In this document: positions 12,422 to 25,013 of the stretch, one piece after another | Layout of the letters: each line of letters starts with the position of its first letter | Position numbering within the stretch: position 1 is the first letter of the stretch | Assembly (NCBI RefSeq): GCF_011075055.1 | Contig: NC_058139.1 | Coordinates: 11,739,584-11,803,583, forward strand | Direction of reading: 5' to 3' | DNA from: Mangifera indica | Lineage: Eukaryota > Streptophyta > Magnoliopsida > Sapindales > Anacardiaceae | DNA: 64,000 nucleotides | Position numbers and translations under genes: made by a program | The notes under the pieces: generated by a model | What the model saw: the letters and a program-made list of their open reading frames with translations, nothing else | What the model was told of the DNA's origin: nothing | The model's database searches: none

Positions 12422-14833
12422 TTTTTTTTTTCTCATTATATAAATATAGTCACTTTTAATTTGATTTTACTTTTAAAAAAAAGAAGATTATCAGATTGAG
12501 GCTGATTGGAAGGATTTCCGACCAACCAAGATCCAATTAATTAATTTTTAAAAATAAATTGATTGGTTGGGTGATCCAACTAGTTTTTTGAAAATAAATT
12601 GATTCGTTAGGTGTTTGATTTGTTGGCCAACCATTTCAACGTTAAAGTTACCAAAAAATTTCACATTTTCATCTTATATCTCAACTTTGGCTAGGTGAAT
12701 AGGTAAATTTTATGTTTGACAGAGTGAATCTTGATTGGATGAGTACAAAGCCTAAGAGTATTTTAGATATTTTATATTATAAGTTATATATATATAATAG
12801 GAAAAAAATGGACTATATATGTATACAAGTAAAAAAATAGACTATTTTAATTAATATCCCTAACAAAGCTTTATTTCACGGTTAATTAATTAAAATAATA
12901 TTGTTTGATAAGGTATGTATGAGGTTACTTATCTATTCAAAAGTTTATACAGAAACGGTAATATTATATATACAGAATTTATACACAAAAAAATTATATA
13001 GACCAATGTGACAATGATGTGGCAATATTTTTTATTTGCCATATATTAATATTATCATGTTATCACTATTAAATAACTGTCATATCAATTTATATAATTT
13101 TTTTGCACAAATTCTATGTATAGAGTATTACTTATACAAAAATATTCACTAGAACAAGGTTGACAACTTTGTTCCAATATAAAAAAATGGATTTTAACCA
13201 AAGTTGATTTTTATTCAAACTAAAAATCTAATAAAATCAGATAATTTTTTTAAATAAAAAATCACTTTTTTGCTAAATGAATTTTGTTCAAAATATGTTC
13301 AAATGTTTGTATAAAATATTGAATGTTTTTATTTTTTAATTTTTGGTATAGTGAAGGCTTTGTGTTTGTGTTTTTTATTTTAGGTTGGGCTTCTGGAATT
13401 TTTTTAATGATGAATGATGGGTTTTTTGAGTTAAAATTTGTTCATTGTTGATGAAAAATTGATTTAGAAAGACTTGGGTAGTGTATTTTGGTGGAAAAAA
13501 AATCAAAATTTGACATGGAAATAGTCAAAATCTTGTTAGTAGATGTGGTTGACAATAAAAATGTAATTGTCAAACGGATATTTTGAGTGTAAAATAAAAT
13601 TTTACTAAACATGATAACACCTTGGGGGATAAATGATTTTTTTTTTTGTAGATGAAATGAGATGATTAAATAATAATTTACTAGAAGTTAACTCCTTGTT
13701 GAGGTTGATCGATATTTTATAGTAGACATTATGATTTTTAGTACATTTTCTACTTTATATTAACTTTTATTATTGTTATTTTTTGTATACTTTTTTAATA
13801 GTATGAATGTCATAGTAGGATGTCAATGCGATTCAGCTTTTGATAGTTAAGGAGAATGAAACATATTGGTATTGACTTGTCATGGAGTATTTTGGCTTTA
13901 CAAAGGTCGACACCACGAACCAATGCTGCTTAGTATTAGGTAGGATGTTAGTCTGATCAATGCATTCCTTATAGAGAACATCTCAAGCGATGACAAGGAC
14001 ATCCTCGTAGACGATAATGATATCCTAATCAATGACTATTGTTTTATGTCCAATCCCCATCCTGATTCGTATGAGCTCAACCTATATTCCAACAACATTT
14101 TATTATGCATACATGAGGTGATGCCCGATTTTGTTGACACACGGATATATAGTCAAGGGCCACCATAACCACAGGTTAGGAGCAATTTGATCACCAAACA
14201 AGGGTGGTTGAGTCTATTGTTCTGTTGTTAAAGAGATAGTGGCAAGTTACCAACATAGGTAGTCTCCCACCAAAGTGAAAAGACAATTTCACTTAGGATA
14301 ATGCATTTGTAAATTTTCATTTTCATCTTACTTTGTAAATGTTTTGTATGAGAAATTAATGTCTAATATACTTCCAATAGGATACTAGTATCGATGTTAT
14401 CATTGGTATACCACCCTAAGATGACCACCTTCAACATGGAGTCAATGATGTTATTAGTGTTTTGGATCGTATAAACACTCCAATCATTGCAAACATTGCT
14501 GATGGCCTTTCACAGACATTACACAATTGTCTATTGAAGAAAGACCAGTTTCACAACTCGTTTGAAAGATTTTAAACACTTTTTTTGTTGATTTACATGT
14601 TGAGAATTTGATTGAATGTTGTAATATCAAGAGCACAATAAATTGTTAGGCAAATTTGTTATTGGTTTTTAAGTACCAATTTTTTTATACAATTTTCCAC
14701 ACGCCAAATATAATTCTTTTCTAATTTTCCATTATGTGTAGTTAACACCACAAAACAATGGTAGTCTAATCATGTGTTGTCCTTTACTAAATAGTGGTGT
14801 TGATGTGCTAGCCATATAATTTTCTATCTTAGG
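12419..14833. other. Gene-free AT-rich interval
   Basis: No open frame with recognisable domain content was found. Positions 13800-14560 have somewhat higher GC and could be remains of an old coding element, but no family could be named. The rest is AT-rich and featureless. Confidence 0.4.
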
Positions 14834-15545
14834 TTCCAAGCTCTAATGCCCATCAAAGAAGCACAAAAATGCATAACAGTGTGCTTTTCCATAAATTTGA
14901 AACGTTTTAGTTTCTAAAACAATTTAAACTATTTTGATAATTTTTAATAAAAAGGAAATACGTTTCTTTAATAGAAACAAGTTTTTTATGTATAAAAGGG
15001 GAACGAATTCATTCCTCTTTTATTCTAAAAGTGAATAACTCTAAACCTATTATCTCTTCTTTTTCACTTTCAATCTACTGAACATCCTCTCCTTCTCCGT
15101 ACAATGGCTAACTGGGTGTGCATTAACTCTTCTTTCTCCCTTTTGTTAGTTCGCAGAAACTAAAAGTTAAAAAAGTTCATATAAACTGAAAGTAATTCTA
15201 ATTTTTTATAATATATATTAAATTATTGTTTTTATTGTTATGAGATTGTCAATTTTTTATTTTTATGGGTCTTTGGGATGGTAGAATTTAGAGTTAATGA
15301 TAGGACACATGCTCCCTTCCATGATTATTAAATTATTTTATATTATCTGTCAAAATATATTAAATTATTTTAGATGGACTTTAGACGCATCTCTATTCCC
15401 AAAATCTCCAATTTACTATAAAATATATATTAAATTATTACATATTTACTGTCATATGCAGACTCCATTCTGAAGATTTTTAATTTATTGTAAAGCATAT
15501 ATTAAATTATTTTATTATTCTATCATATGCATGCTCCATTCTTGT

Positions 15546-15548
<3 letters not shown>

Positions 15549-15594
<46 letters not shown>
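15549..15594. repeat. (TA)n microsatellite
   Basis: A pure TA run of about 46 bases lies inside the decayed hAT element, upstream of the transposase remains. Confidence 0.9.
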
Positions 15595-15601
<7 letters not shown>

Positions 15602-15929
15602 CACACAAAAATTATTCATGAATATAATTTGTAATTATGATTTGTAATTTATTTTATTAATACTTATTGAATCTTTAATTTTACATAATTTAACTGAATA
15701 ATTCTACAGTCTGTAATTTAATTGTTCTAGTTTGATTTAAATATTATTTATAGGTGAAAGTTTCTTTATAATTAAATTGATTTATTTATATTTTCAATTT
15801 GTAATTTTATTTCAGTTGTATAGTGAACTGCTAAGAAGAATAGTTAGTGATCTATGTTATTTGGTTGATTTCTTTGATGAATTTTAACAAATTGTTAGTG
15901 ATTTTATTTGACTGAAATTGGGTTAATCA

Positions 15930-18342
15930 TTAATGGATCTGTTATTGGTGGGAAAAGTTCTAATTCTAAAACTAGTAGTAATAATAGTGTGGATTCCACA
16001 AAAAATAATAATGATGAAGACCAAAATTCATTGTGGAAATATGTCACAAAAATTAAGAAAACTTGGGGAATCAGGGGTACATATAAACAGGTTCGTAATT
16101 TTTGCTATTAAGAAAGACAAGAGACTTAAACTAGAGTTAAAACTCACTTAATAAAAATTACGGGGAAAGGAATTAAAGTTCGTTCTAAAGTGAAATTTGA
16201 AGATTTAGCAGAAATGAGAAAATTGAATGATGAAGCTACCAAAAGGATTTATAATTCTCAATCTAAGCAAGTGTCGTTGTTTAGTAGTACTACTAATATC
16301 AGTCAATCATTGTCTTTATCCTTATCATCACCAAGTAGGTTAAATCCTTTTTTAAAGAAGAAAAAAGTTGATGATTCTCATATTGCTAAATCTTTCAACA
16401 TACAAATTAGAACTTAATTAGATAAAAAAATTTCTAAAATGTTTTACACTGGTGGTCTTCCTTTTAATTTTGCTAGGAATTCAAACTATATTAGTGTTTT
16501 TTCATCTACAACTAATCATTCATTGGGTGGATATGTGCCTTCTAAGTATAACAAATTAAGAACTACACTATTTCAACAAGAGAAAACAAATGTGAAGAAG
16601 TTATTGGAACCTATTAAAAACACTTGGATGGAAAAAGGTGTTATTATTGTTAGTGATAGATGAAGTGACCCACAAATAAGGCCTTTAGTTAACTTCATGG
16701 TTGTTTGTAAATCTGGCCCGATGTTTATTAAAGTTGTTAATTATGTAGGTGAAGTTAAAGATAAATATTTTATTGCTAAATTGTTGAAGGAGATAATTGA
16801 TGAAATTGGTTATAAAAAGGTAGTTCAAGTAATAATTAATAATACTAAAAATTGTAAAGGTGCTGGGGAAATCATAGAAGACATATTTCCACATATTGAT
16901 TAGATTCTATATGTTGTGCATACTTTGAATCTAGCTTTGAAAAATATTAGTGCGGTTAAAAATGTGAAATCTAATCAAGAGACATATAATAAATGTCATT
17001 GGATAACTGATGTTCATGGTGATGTTATGGTAATTAAAAATTTCACAATGAACCATTCAATGCAATTGACTAAATTTAACCGATTTAGTCATTTGAAATT
17101 ACTTTTAGTTGTGGATACTTATTTTGCTTCTATTGTTGTTATGCTTAAAAGATTTAAATTAATTAAAAGTGCTTTAGAATTAATGATTGTAAGTAAACAA
17201 TGGGACAATATAGGGAAGATGATCAAGGCAAAACAAGATTTGTTTGTGATAAGGTGTTGGATGAGAATTAATGGGCAAAAGTCAATTACATTTTTGCTTT
17301 TACTACATGATTTATGATATGATTCGAGTATGTGATACAAATAAGCTATGTATTCATGTGGTTTATAAGTATTAAGATTCTATGATTAAAAAGGTTAAAT
17401 TGGTTATTTATGAACATGAAGGAAAGTTTCCAACCTAAGATTCTCCCTTCTATTTGATGGTCTACAATATTCTTTATGATCATTGGGCAAAAAATAATAG
17501 TCCACTCTATTATCTAGCTCATTCATTGAATTCAAGGTAAATATCTATTAGAATTATATATTTTTTTCATACTCATTTTATATATTTATTTATTAAATTG
17601 GGTATTAATTTGTTAACTATTTGATATATATCTATAAGAATTATATATATTTTTATACTCATTTTATATATTTATTTATTAAATTAGGTATTAATTTGTT
17701 AACTATTTGATATATTTATTATTTGTGAAAGTTTTATAGTGAAAAATGACTTCAAGGAGATGAAGGTAAAGTGTTTCCTTATATAAATATGGAAGTATCC
17801 ATTGAGAGGAATAAATGTTGTAAAAGAATCTTTTCTGAAGATAGGTGTTTTAAAACATTAGACAAGTATGCTAACTTCTCTCTCAAAAATGGGTTGTTGA
17901 GGATCCTAACTTAATTAGTGCTAGATTTAACATAGAACCGATGGAATGGTGGGCATGTTGTGATTTAAATGCTCTATTGCTTCAAAAGTTAGCATTTAGA
18001 GTACTCGAACAACTTAGTTTCTCCTCTTGTTGTGAAAGAAATTGAAGTACTTTTTCCTTCATTCATTTAGTTAGGAGGCATAAATTAATTCTAAAATATG
18101 CAAAAAGCTTGGTTTTTGTTCATAATAGTCTTCGTTTATTGTCAACGGTCAACTCTAAGTATTATGATGGTAAGGAGAAGATGTGGAATGTTGGTGGAGA
18201 TGACTTTGGGAATATGGAGAATGTAGGAGTTCTTCAATTAACCAAACTCTCATTAGATGAACCAGAATTACAGTCTGTCTTTTTTTATGAAGATGCTAAT
18301 GACATAATAGATAAGGAGAATGATCAAATAGAGAAAATATAA
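15930..18342 (+). pseudogene. hAT transposase pseudogene (BED finger, DUF659 and hAT C-terminal remains)
   Basis: Successive open pieces in different frames line up with one hAT transposase. A BED-type start (LWKYVTKIKKTWG, 16.03 kb) comes first. Next is the DUF659 region: YNKLRTTLFQQEK near 16.55 kb, SDPQIRPLVNFMVV near 16.68 kb and KDKYFIAKLLKEIIDEIG near 16.78 kb. VVHTLNLALKNI follows near 16.92 kb. The C-terminal dimerisation part ends with LVFVHNSLRLLS near 18.12 kb. In-frame stops break it, for example at 16661 and 16902 where a tryptophan is expected, plus several frameshifts further on. It cannot make transposase. It is a relic and unrelated to the flanking genes. Confidence 0.8.
17541..17714. 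repeat. 87-bp tandem duplication inside the hAT relic
   Basis: The unit beginning ATATCTAT(T/A)AGAATTAT is repeated at 17541 and 17628 with only a few differences. It probably arose by local slippage in an intron-like part of the transposase gene. Confidence 0.75.
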
Positions 18343-18859
18343 TAAATATTTTACTATTTTACTATTTTACTATTTTTTTAATTTTTTAATTATATTTTAT
18401 TTAATGACTTTAATATTGAACTTTAGAAATTATTATTTTGATGAAATAATATTGAGTTTGTAGATTGGTTTATTTACATTTTAATATAATAAATTGATTT
18501 ATATATATGTTTATTTTCTATTTTAAAAGATAAATATATAAATATTGATTTAATTTATACACACATGTTTCAAGAACTTGAGTTCATAATTTATTTTTGG
18601 TATGAAATTATTTTATCATATGTTGTTATAAATTGGTTGGACAAAATCAATTGTTGTATTTTTTTAATTAAAACACATGTTACTTTATTTTTTTTATAAA
18701 AATTTGATATTTATAAAAAAAACCTATATTTTCCATATTTGCATGTTTCCCTATGTTTCTATTTCTTACTTTTTTGAGAAAATACGTTTTGATGTTTTTG
18801 TTTCGGTATTTTGGTGTTTCTATTTTTGTGCTACTTAGAGACCCATCGTAAAACCTTAT

Positions 18860-20330
18860 GTAACCAAATGCTCCTAAAGGGGGTGAATAGAAGTTTTCAA
18901 AAATAATATGGAATTAAAATTTAGGCATGCAATCGAATTTAATCAATAAATCTAAGTGACAATTAAATAATATAAGTGCAATAAATTAAAAGATTAATGG
19001 AAAAAGAATGTTCAAAAATTTACCATGGTTCAAAGCTTCTATATCAAACCTTCTTCATCGATTTCTTTAAGGCAACCCTTTAAAGTTCCACCATTTTTGT
19101 CTCAACTAATAGACTAGTTTCTTAAGGACTGCATTCTAGTTGTTTAGGATTTTGTGTATACTTATTGATCTATGAGTTTTCTCTTTACAATAGTTTATAT
19201 AAAATTTTACCAAGTATGATGAATACAAAGTTTGTAAGGCTTTTAGCCTCTCAACTAGGCTAATCACATAATTGAATTCACGCACTCTAATAGGATATTA
19301 TTTATGCTCTAAGAGAGTAAAGATTGGTAAAAAGTTGTGAGCTTTTGAATATATTTCTTAGCTTGATTTCTCTTATGGAACTCCAACCTTTGAATATTCT
19401 CCAAAGGCTTGCTTTTATACTTGATTCTCGAAGAAAGATACAAGCTAGTTGTTTAGATTGAAATTGTAGCCAGTTAGTATGAAAATATCTTCGAATTTGT
19501 TCTATAGAGTCTAAGGAATAAACATTCTTATTTTTGGAATAGATGTTCTTGAACAAAAGTTTTTGAATTTTAAAAAGCTCTGAACTTCAACTAATAAAAC
19601 TTTTTTCATCTTGCAATTGAAACGAGTATTTAAGTTCTCTGAAATATGTCTTCCATTCTTAGTTGAAATTGTCCAACTTTAACAGGATAATGAATGACCT
19701 TAAGAATGGTATTTTTCTTTGTGAACAAGTTGAGGATTGTTTTAAGAAAATAGTGTTCCATATATGGAGTGAACATTCTGAACTTGGATTTCAATTTTCT
19801 TCAAAATGTCCAAATAATTAAATGACTTCCTTCAATGAACTTGATCTTAATTTTCTTGAGCCTAAATGGTCATTCATCCTTTGTAACAGGTGTTCTAGAG
19901 TTAATATTAGTTTTCTTCAATCTTGGTAGAGTCTTGAATGACTTGCTAATGTGAGTTGTTCTTGACTTGAAATCTTCAAGAACAGGCATTGCATTTTCAA
20001 TCTTCAAATTTACTTGAATTCGAGTAGAATTATGAACAATCAAGGAAATGAGGTCGGTCGTTACTTGAACAAACAACTTTGAAGTGGAATAAGCTTTTTT
20101 TTATTATTTGTGTAATAGGCGTTCTAAGCACTTCTTCGCAATATTTCTACACTATCGTACTTAAGCAAAATTTGATCATATGACATAAGTTATACCTTAA
20201 TTCAATTTTGTTTAGTTTGTCCTATAAAAACACATAAAGTTTCCATATGGAGGAAACACAACAATATGACGATTGAGTTAGATAAGTAAAGTCGTACCAT
20301 TGTACACACACCAGACGTGACTTCCTTGTT
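18860..20330. mobile_element. Probable non-coding transposable-element sequence of unknown class
   Basis: The stretch starts near GCTCCTAAAGGGGGTGAATAG at about 18869 and continues through ACCATGGTTCAAAGCTTC near 19023. Similar (A/G)GGGGGTGAATAG openings followed by a 'CATGGTTC' segment are familiar from repetitive plant DNA, from memory. Two short minus-strand frames (19556-19302 and 20076-19870) have no recognisable domain. No terminal repeats were identified, so class and ends are open. Confidence 0.3.
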
Positions 20331-20667
20331 GATCATTACAACATACGTGATTTTTAGATGCCATTGGTGACCCTAGGCTAAAGGCTACAGGATGACATAA
20401 ATGTATATTTACTTGCCAATCTTGGTTATTTGTTATATAACATATATGTTGTTAGGATGCTATTTTCATTTCAACAACAATTGCATTAGACTCGACAATG
20501 GACCATGTTGGCCCGTGGGTCGACATGGCATGAGGTTGGAAAAGCTTGACATGGGGAGTGAGACCTGTAAAATTGCAAGTTGTGACAAGGCCTACTTAAG
20601 GCTGCCATGTTAGGGACTGGTAAAGGAGGCCTACGAGATCACTTGACACAACCTATAAAATTATAAA

Positions 20668-21202
20668 GTATTATAAAAAAATTAAAAATATATAAAACAT
20701 GTATTAAAAATTAAATTTTGATAGGTCAAACTTATGAAAAGCTTGCGAAGGCTTGACCTAAGGGCTATGGGTCATGTCCTAAGCATTGGTTTAGCAACAA
20801 CGTACCAACATGGCTTATGGCATGGTGGACCATGTGAGATTAGGCATGACTCGATCCAACCTAGCCTATGACAAGTCTAATTTGGATGGTTACCTGGGCA
20901 TGCTGTGTTGTCATCAATAGTTAGCCATTGACAGAGTTCATCTTGATTAGACAACAGTTGATACCATCTTTATTTCCTATTTGCCAATGACCATATGAGA
21001 CAATGTGATCATAAGGGATGACCACAGGTGGCCATGTGCACTACTAAATGCTATCTATGGGACGATTGTTGGCAAACATTTTTATCCATGGAGTTCATGG
21101 ATAAAGTAATATTCACTTATTTCTTTGTAAAGAAAAGTAAGCAATATTGATGTAATTATTACTAATTATGTAAAATTTGTTGTAGATATATATTCTAATC
21201 AA
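20668..21202 (+). repeat. Dispersed repeat, left copy (inverted relative to 32918-33452)
   Basis: About 535 bases match the reverse complement of 32918-33452 closely, including GACAAGTCTAATTTGGATGG and CACAGGTGGCCATGTGCACT. The repeat stops exactly where a GGCCAAA-type MITE terminus begins at 21203. No coding content is recognised. It may be part of a larger retroelement, or the outermost part of the LYRM4 inverted duplication. Confidence 0.85.
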
Positions 21203-21370
21203 GGCCAAACGACTATTTCCCACCCAAGGTTTGATCTTTTCTCAAATTCCCACCCTTTAACTATGAAAACACCAAACACTCACCCATGACCAGTTAACTT
21301 TAACAGAATTCTAACGCCTGAAAATTTTATCTCCTTTTGCCCCCCTAAACTTTAAATACTAAAATACTAG
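21203..21370. mobile_element. Truncated left end of a GGCCAAA-type Mutator-like MITE
   Basis: It begins GGCCAAACGACTATTTCCCA and continues with the family's subterminal sequence (ACCAAACACTCACCCATGAC, then CCTTTTGCCCCCCTAAACTT). No matching right end with a target duplication was found, so it is treated as a truncated or disrupted copy. Confidence 0.6.
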
Positions 21371-23218
21371 AATTCACTAATATATAAATCATCCTATATT
21401 GAATTGTTATTCCGTTACTAGATTGTAATAAATCTTCCAATCCAGATGTATGAATTCGTAGTACCATAATCCTCTTAAGGTTTGGATCTTTCAGAATGAC
21501 CATGTATTTTGATTGGATCATCCTATAAGAGGCTCTTAAAGTTAAGTTGACATAAAATCCTCAAATTAATGCTTTAGTAAAAGTGGTCCACCTTCTATCT
21601 AGTAATACAACTTGGATAAAAACATTCATATCATCACAAAATAAGTCTTATACATGAACTTGCACAACTTTTAGTTGTACATAATGATACTTATTGTTTG
21701 CCTATTTTATAAGTTCACACACCTTTAGTAACCATTCATCATTTGACAAAATGATTTTCCCTTCATTTGTTTGGGTTAAGGCTACTCTAACAGGTTTTTC
21801 ATGTACATCTTCTAGTCCTCGAGCCTGAAATATCTATCATGAAGTTTTTTCAAATACTTCTTTTGGAGAAAACTTTGAAATTATCCATTTATTTGGGCTT
21901 ACTAATATATTCTTATGGCTAGTAGATGAGTTAATTATCGATTCTGATAATTAGAGGAATTCATATATTAATTTTAATAATATTTTTTCCACCAACATTT
22001 GAATTAGTCATTTGAGACATTAGACATTTCTCTTCAATTTAAAAAAAAAATTAAAACCTAAAAAAGAAAAAACTAAATGGTCAAGGCAGTGTTAGCTAGG
22101 CAAGATCTTCACTAAATTGTACGGACGGTTATGCAATTTGGCTAAATTCACATTTGAGATCATAGTAGTCGAATCATGTATCAAAAACTTAATTTTACGT
22201 ATTGTGTATCGACAAACACCTTTAATTTTATGTATAATACAACTTTTGAAAAATAAAATAATAAAAATATAATTGACACATCATCATTTTGAAAAATATT
22301 ACAAACACTTATGAAATTTTAAAATTTCTAATATATATCCCTATTATATTATCATTTTCTCTAAAAAGTGTATCAATCTATATCGTAAAATATGTACGGT
22401 ATCAATCACGATATATCTCATGATACATATTATTTTTCATCTGTATTATATCGTATCGTAAGATACGTATTGTATATTATAAGATACTGATAATTATGTT
22501 TGAGATAGTATAATCTAATCAAATCTTATTATCGTGAGTGTGATTTAAACCAAATCATATGGTGCAATTTGACCAAAATCGTGCCTGAATGTCGCATGTG
22601 ACTATTTTTTTTAATTTTTAAGTGGTTTTCCTTATAATTATTAACCTCAAAATTTATATGAACTATAGGTGTATTTAATAAAGTTTTGAACAAAAATTAT
22701 TAAGTAGCTTCAATAATATATGAAGTGGTTTTACAAGCATGACAAAGATTCAAACCTAAATTTTTTCTCTGAAAATTAAAATACTTTACTAATTTTGCTA
22801 GCCTATAATATATAATATACAAAGTAAATAAAAGGTGTTTTCTCTCTTTATAACCACTATACCATGTCAATTCAAAAAATTTACCATGAAACTGACTGTG
22901 GATGAAAAATTATTTTAATATAATTACATGGGTGGGAATGTAAATGTGGCAAAGCTTAGGTGAGAAATATCATTCAGACTAATAAAAATGAGTAACCATG
23001 TTTTAGATGTATAATATTTCAATTTTTTGGGTGAAACTGGAAAGTAATAACCAAAGATTGATGTAGCTGAGAATAAATAAAGTTGGTCTAATGATAAAAA
23101 ATAAATAAAATAAAATGCCATGAATAATTTATTTGACTGAATCATACATTATAATCTAAGAGATATTGTTTGTGATTTTAATTTTTTCTTTTTAATCAAA
23201 GTGTGATTTTTGTTTGTT
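21371..23218. other. Gene-free interval with an AT-rich GATACG-type repeat
   Basis: No gene is recognised. Positions 22170-22500 are rich in near-palindromic pieces such as ATATCGTATCGTAAGATACG and TCATGATACATATT, also seen near 46.7, 48.9 and 60.5 kb. Confidence 0.5.
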
Positions 23219-23227
23219 TTATAAATT

Positions 23228-23936
23228 GGTCAAATGACTATTTCCCACCCAAGGTTTACTTAATTGTATTATAAAGAAGAGTTAAAAAATCAATTTAATA
23301 CAAACTAAAAAATTAAAATTAAAAAATATTAACACATTTATTATTCTTCATTTATTTATTTTCTAGAGTGGTGGTGAAGATGTTGAAAGATTTATTATTC
23401 TCTCACTTATTTCTCCTTGAGTCAAATAAATGTAAATCTAGAGTTATTGAAAGATTTTCATAGGAAATTAAAAACTAAAAGAGTGGTGGTGAAGATGTTG
23501 GAAGGAGAAGGATGTCTAGTGATGATGTTGTTGATGAAGATGATTGGAGGAGAAAGAGGATAACCAATGGTTGGTGGTAAAGATGACGAAAAGAGAAAAA
23601 GAATGATCGATGATAGTGTTATTGGTGAAGATAAAAAGAGAAGAAAGAGGATGACTGATAATAGCTAGTGAATGTAACAATAAGAGAAATAGGTTAATTG
23701 TCGGTGATGGTATTATTAGTAAATATAAAAGGAGAAGAAAAAAATGATTTATAGTTAATGATGAATATGTCGGGAGGAGGAAAAAGATAATCAATAATAG
23801 TGTTGATGGTCGGTAGCGAAGAACTTAAGATGATGCGACAAGAAAGAAAAAAAATTAAGTAAAAGGAGACATCTCAAACTTAAAGGTGGAAATTTGTAAA
23901 TGTACCAAACCTTGGATGGGATGTGGTTATTTGGCC
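23228..23936. mobile_element. Mutator-like MITE, 709 bp
   Basis: The left end GGTCAAATGACTATTTCCCA and the inverted right end (GGTTATTTGGCC, 23925-23936) belong to the GGCCAAA family. Flanking 9-mers TTATAAATT (23219-23227) and TTACAAATT (23937-23945) differ at one base, the size expected of Mutator-superfamily target duplications. The middle is purine-rich GAAGATG-type sequence that creates a spurious open frame on the minus strand. Confidence 0.75.
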
Positions 23937-24388
23937 TTACAAATTTGTTGCATGTGTTAATATTTTATGCAAAATAAATAAATAAATAATGTGATGTGGC
24001 CAAAAGCATGCCGTGTTATACATTCCAATTATTTAATTAATGGGTTTTGATTTTTTGATATTATCGTAATTAACAAAGAGTATATATAAAAATAATAATT
24101 GATAAATTAAGGGTTATTTTGACATTTTAGTACAACTAAAATTTTAATAGGGATTTATTAAAATAAATTATATATATATATATATATGTATGTGTGTATG
24201 TATAAGAAGATATATAATCGTATTGGGCTCCGGTGTTTGTGTCAGAGTTGAAAAGTTCAATCATATTGGGCTTTCATTCTTTGTGTTTTGGGCTCTGATT
24301 CTGACGTCAATTTCTTACTGAACTCTCATTTTTATACTTACACTTTGGGCTTCACAACAATACTAGGGTTGGGTTTCAATTAACACAG

Positions 24389-25013
24389 AACGGTGCGTAT
24401 TACTATCTTGCAGACAAATCCAGAAGCGGAGAAGAGCCGAATTCCACCCCAGCTCCGGCGCAGCGATTAGAGATGGTGTGTTCCGGCGTAGCAGCACCCA
24501 CTAGAACCGATATATTAGGTTTGTATCGGTCGCTACTACGCGTGGCGCGTGAGTTTCCCGACTACAACATAAGAGAGTACACGAAGCGCCGTACTATCGA
24601 CGGGTTCCGCGAGAATAAGGACCTAACCGACTCAGAGTCGATATCGTCGGCTTATCGGGAGGGGAAGAGCCAGTTGGCCGTCGCAAAACGACAGTCTCTT
24701 GTGTACTCTCTCTACGCCCCCAATGTTAAGAGCGTCATGGAACTTGATACTACTTCTATCTAGGTTTTACAGTTTTAATCCTAATTGTTATTTATTTTGA
24801 TACTCTGAGGTTTTTGTTTTTTCAATTGATGAACAACGGAAAATTATGAGTTATTGCTCTTGCTTTGAATAACACCGCGGTTTGATATAGTTCTTCTCCT
24901 TCGAATCATTTTTTGGTTGTTTGAACTATAACAATATGAGTATAGAGAAGATAGGAAATGTTAGGTGTAAATTTTATTGAATGTAAAAATCGGAATAATT
25001 CTGTGCTGTAGCA
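24389..25013 (+). repeat. Left arm of an inverted duplication carrying a LYRM4-type gene
   Basis: This arm matches the reverse complement of 29453-30097 almost perfectly. By eye I see about six substitutions plus one 20-base gap in the leader, where the left arm lacks the sequence found around 30060-30080. Identity runs from AACGGTGCG to CTGTAGCA and stops abruptly at both ends. The spacer between the arms is about 4.4 kb and contains the SNAP33-type gene. Confidence 0.92.
24473..24763 (+). CDS. ISD11/LYRM4-type LYR-motif protein (copy A)
   Basis: A single-exon gene for 96 residues. It shows the LYR tripeptide (L17-Y18-R19), the downstream phenylalanine region (FPDYNIREYTKRR, then IDGFRENK), and the C-terminal LYAP-VKSVME segment typical of plant ISD11 homologues. 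ISD11/LYRM4 is a small mitochondrial protein that binds the cysteine desulfurase NFS1 together with acyl carrier protein and is needed for iron-sulfur cluster assembly. The length and LYR placement fit the family; mitochondrial location is inferred. At residue 84 this copy has Asn where copy B has Lys. The 5' leader may be spliced (CTTGCAG acceptor at about 24407-24413). It reads toward the SNAP33-type gene, whose coding start is 1.46 kb downstream on the same strand. Confidence 0.9.
   Translation: MVCSGVAAPTRTDILGLYRSLLRVAREFPDYNIREYTKRRTIDGFRENKDLTDSESISSAYREGKSQLAVAKRQSLVYSLYAPNVKSVMELDTTSI

Larger units (their letters stand above)
14845..18845 (+). mobile_element. Decayed hAT transposon (approximate ends)
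   Basis: A broken hAT transposase reading + (15.93-18.34 kb) marks the element. Possible ends are suggested by GCACAAAAAT at 14861-14870 and its reverse complement at 18822-18831. Just outside are GCCCATCA on the left and ACCCATCG on the right, a possible decayed 8-bp target duplication. The coding match is firm; the ends are tentative. Confidence 0.45.
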
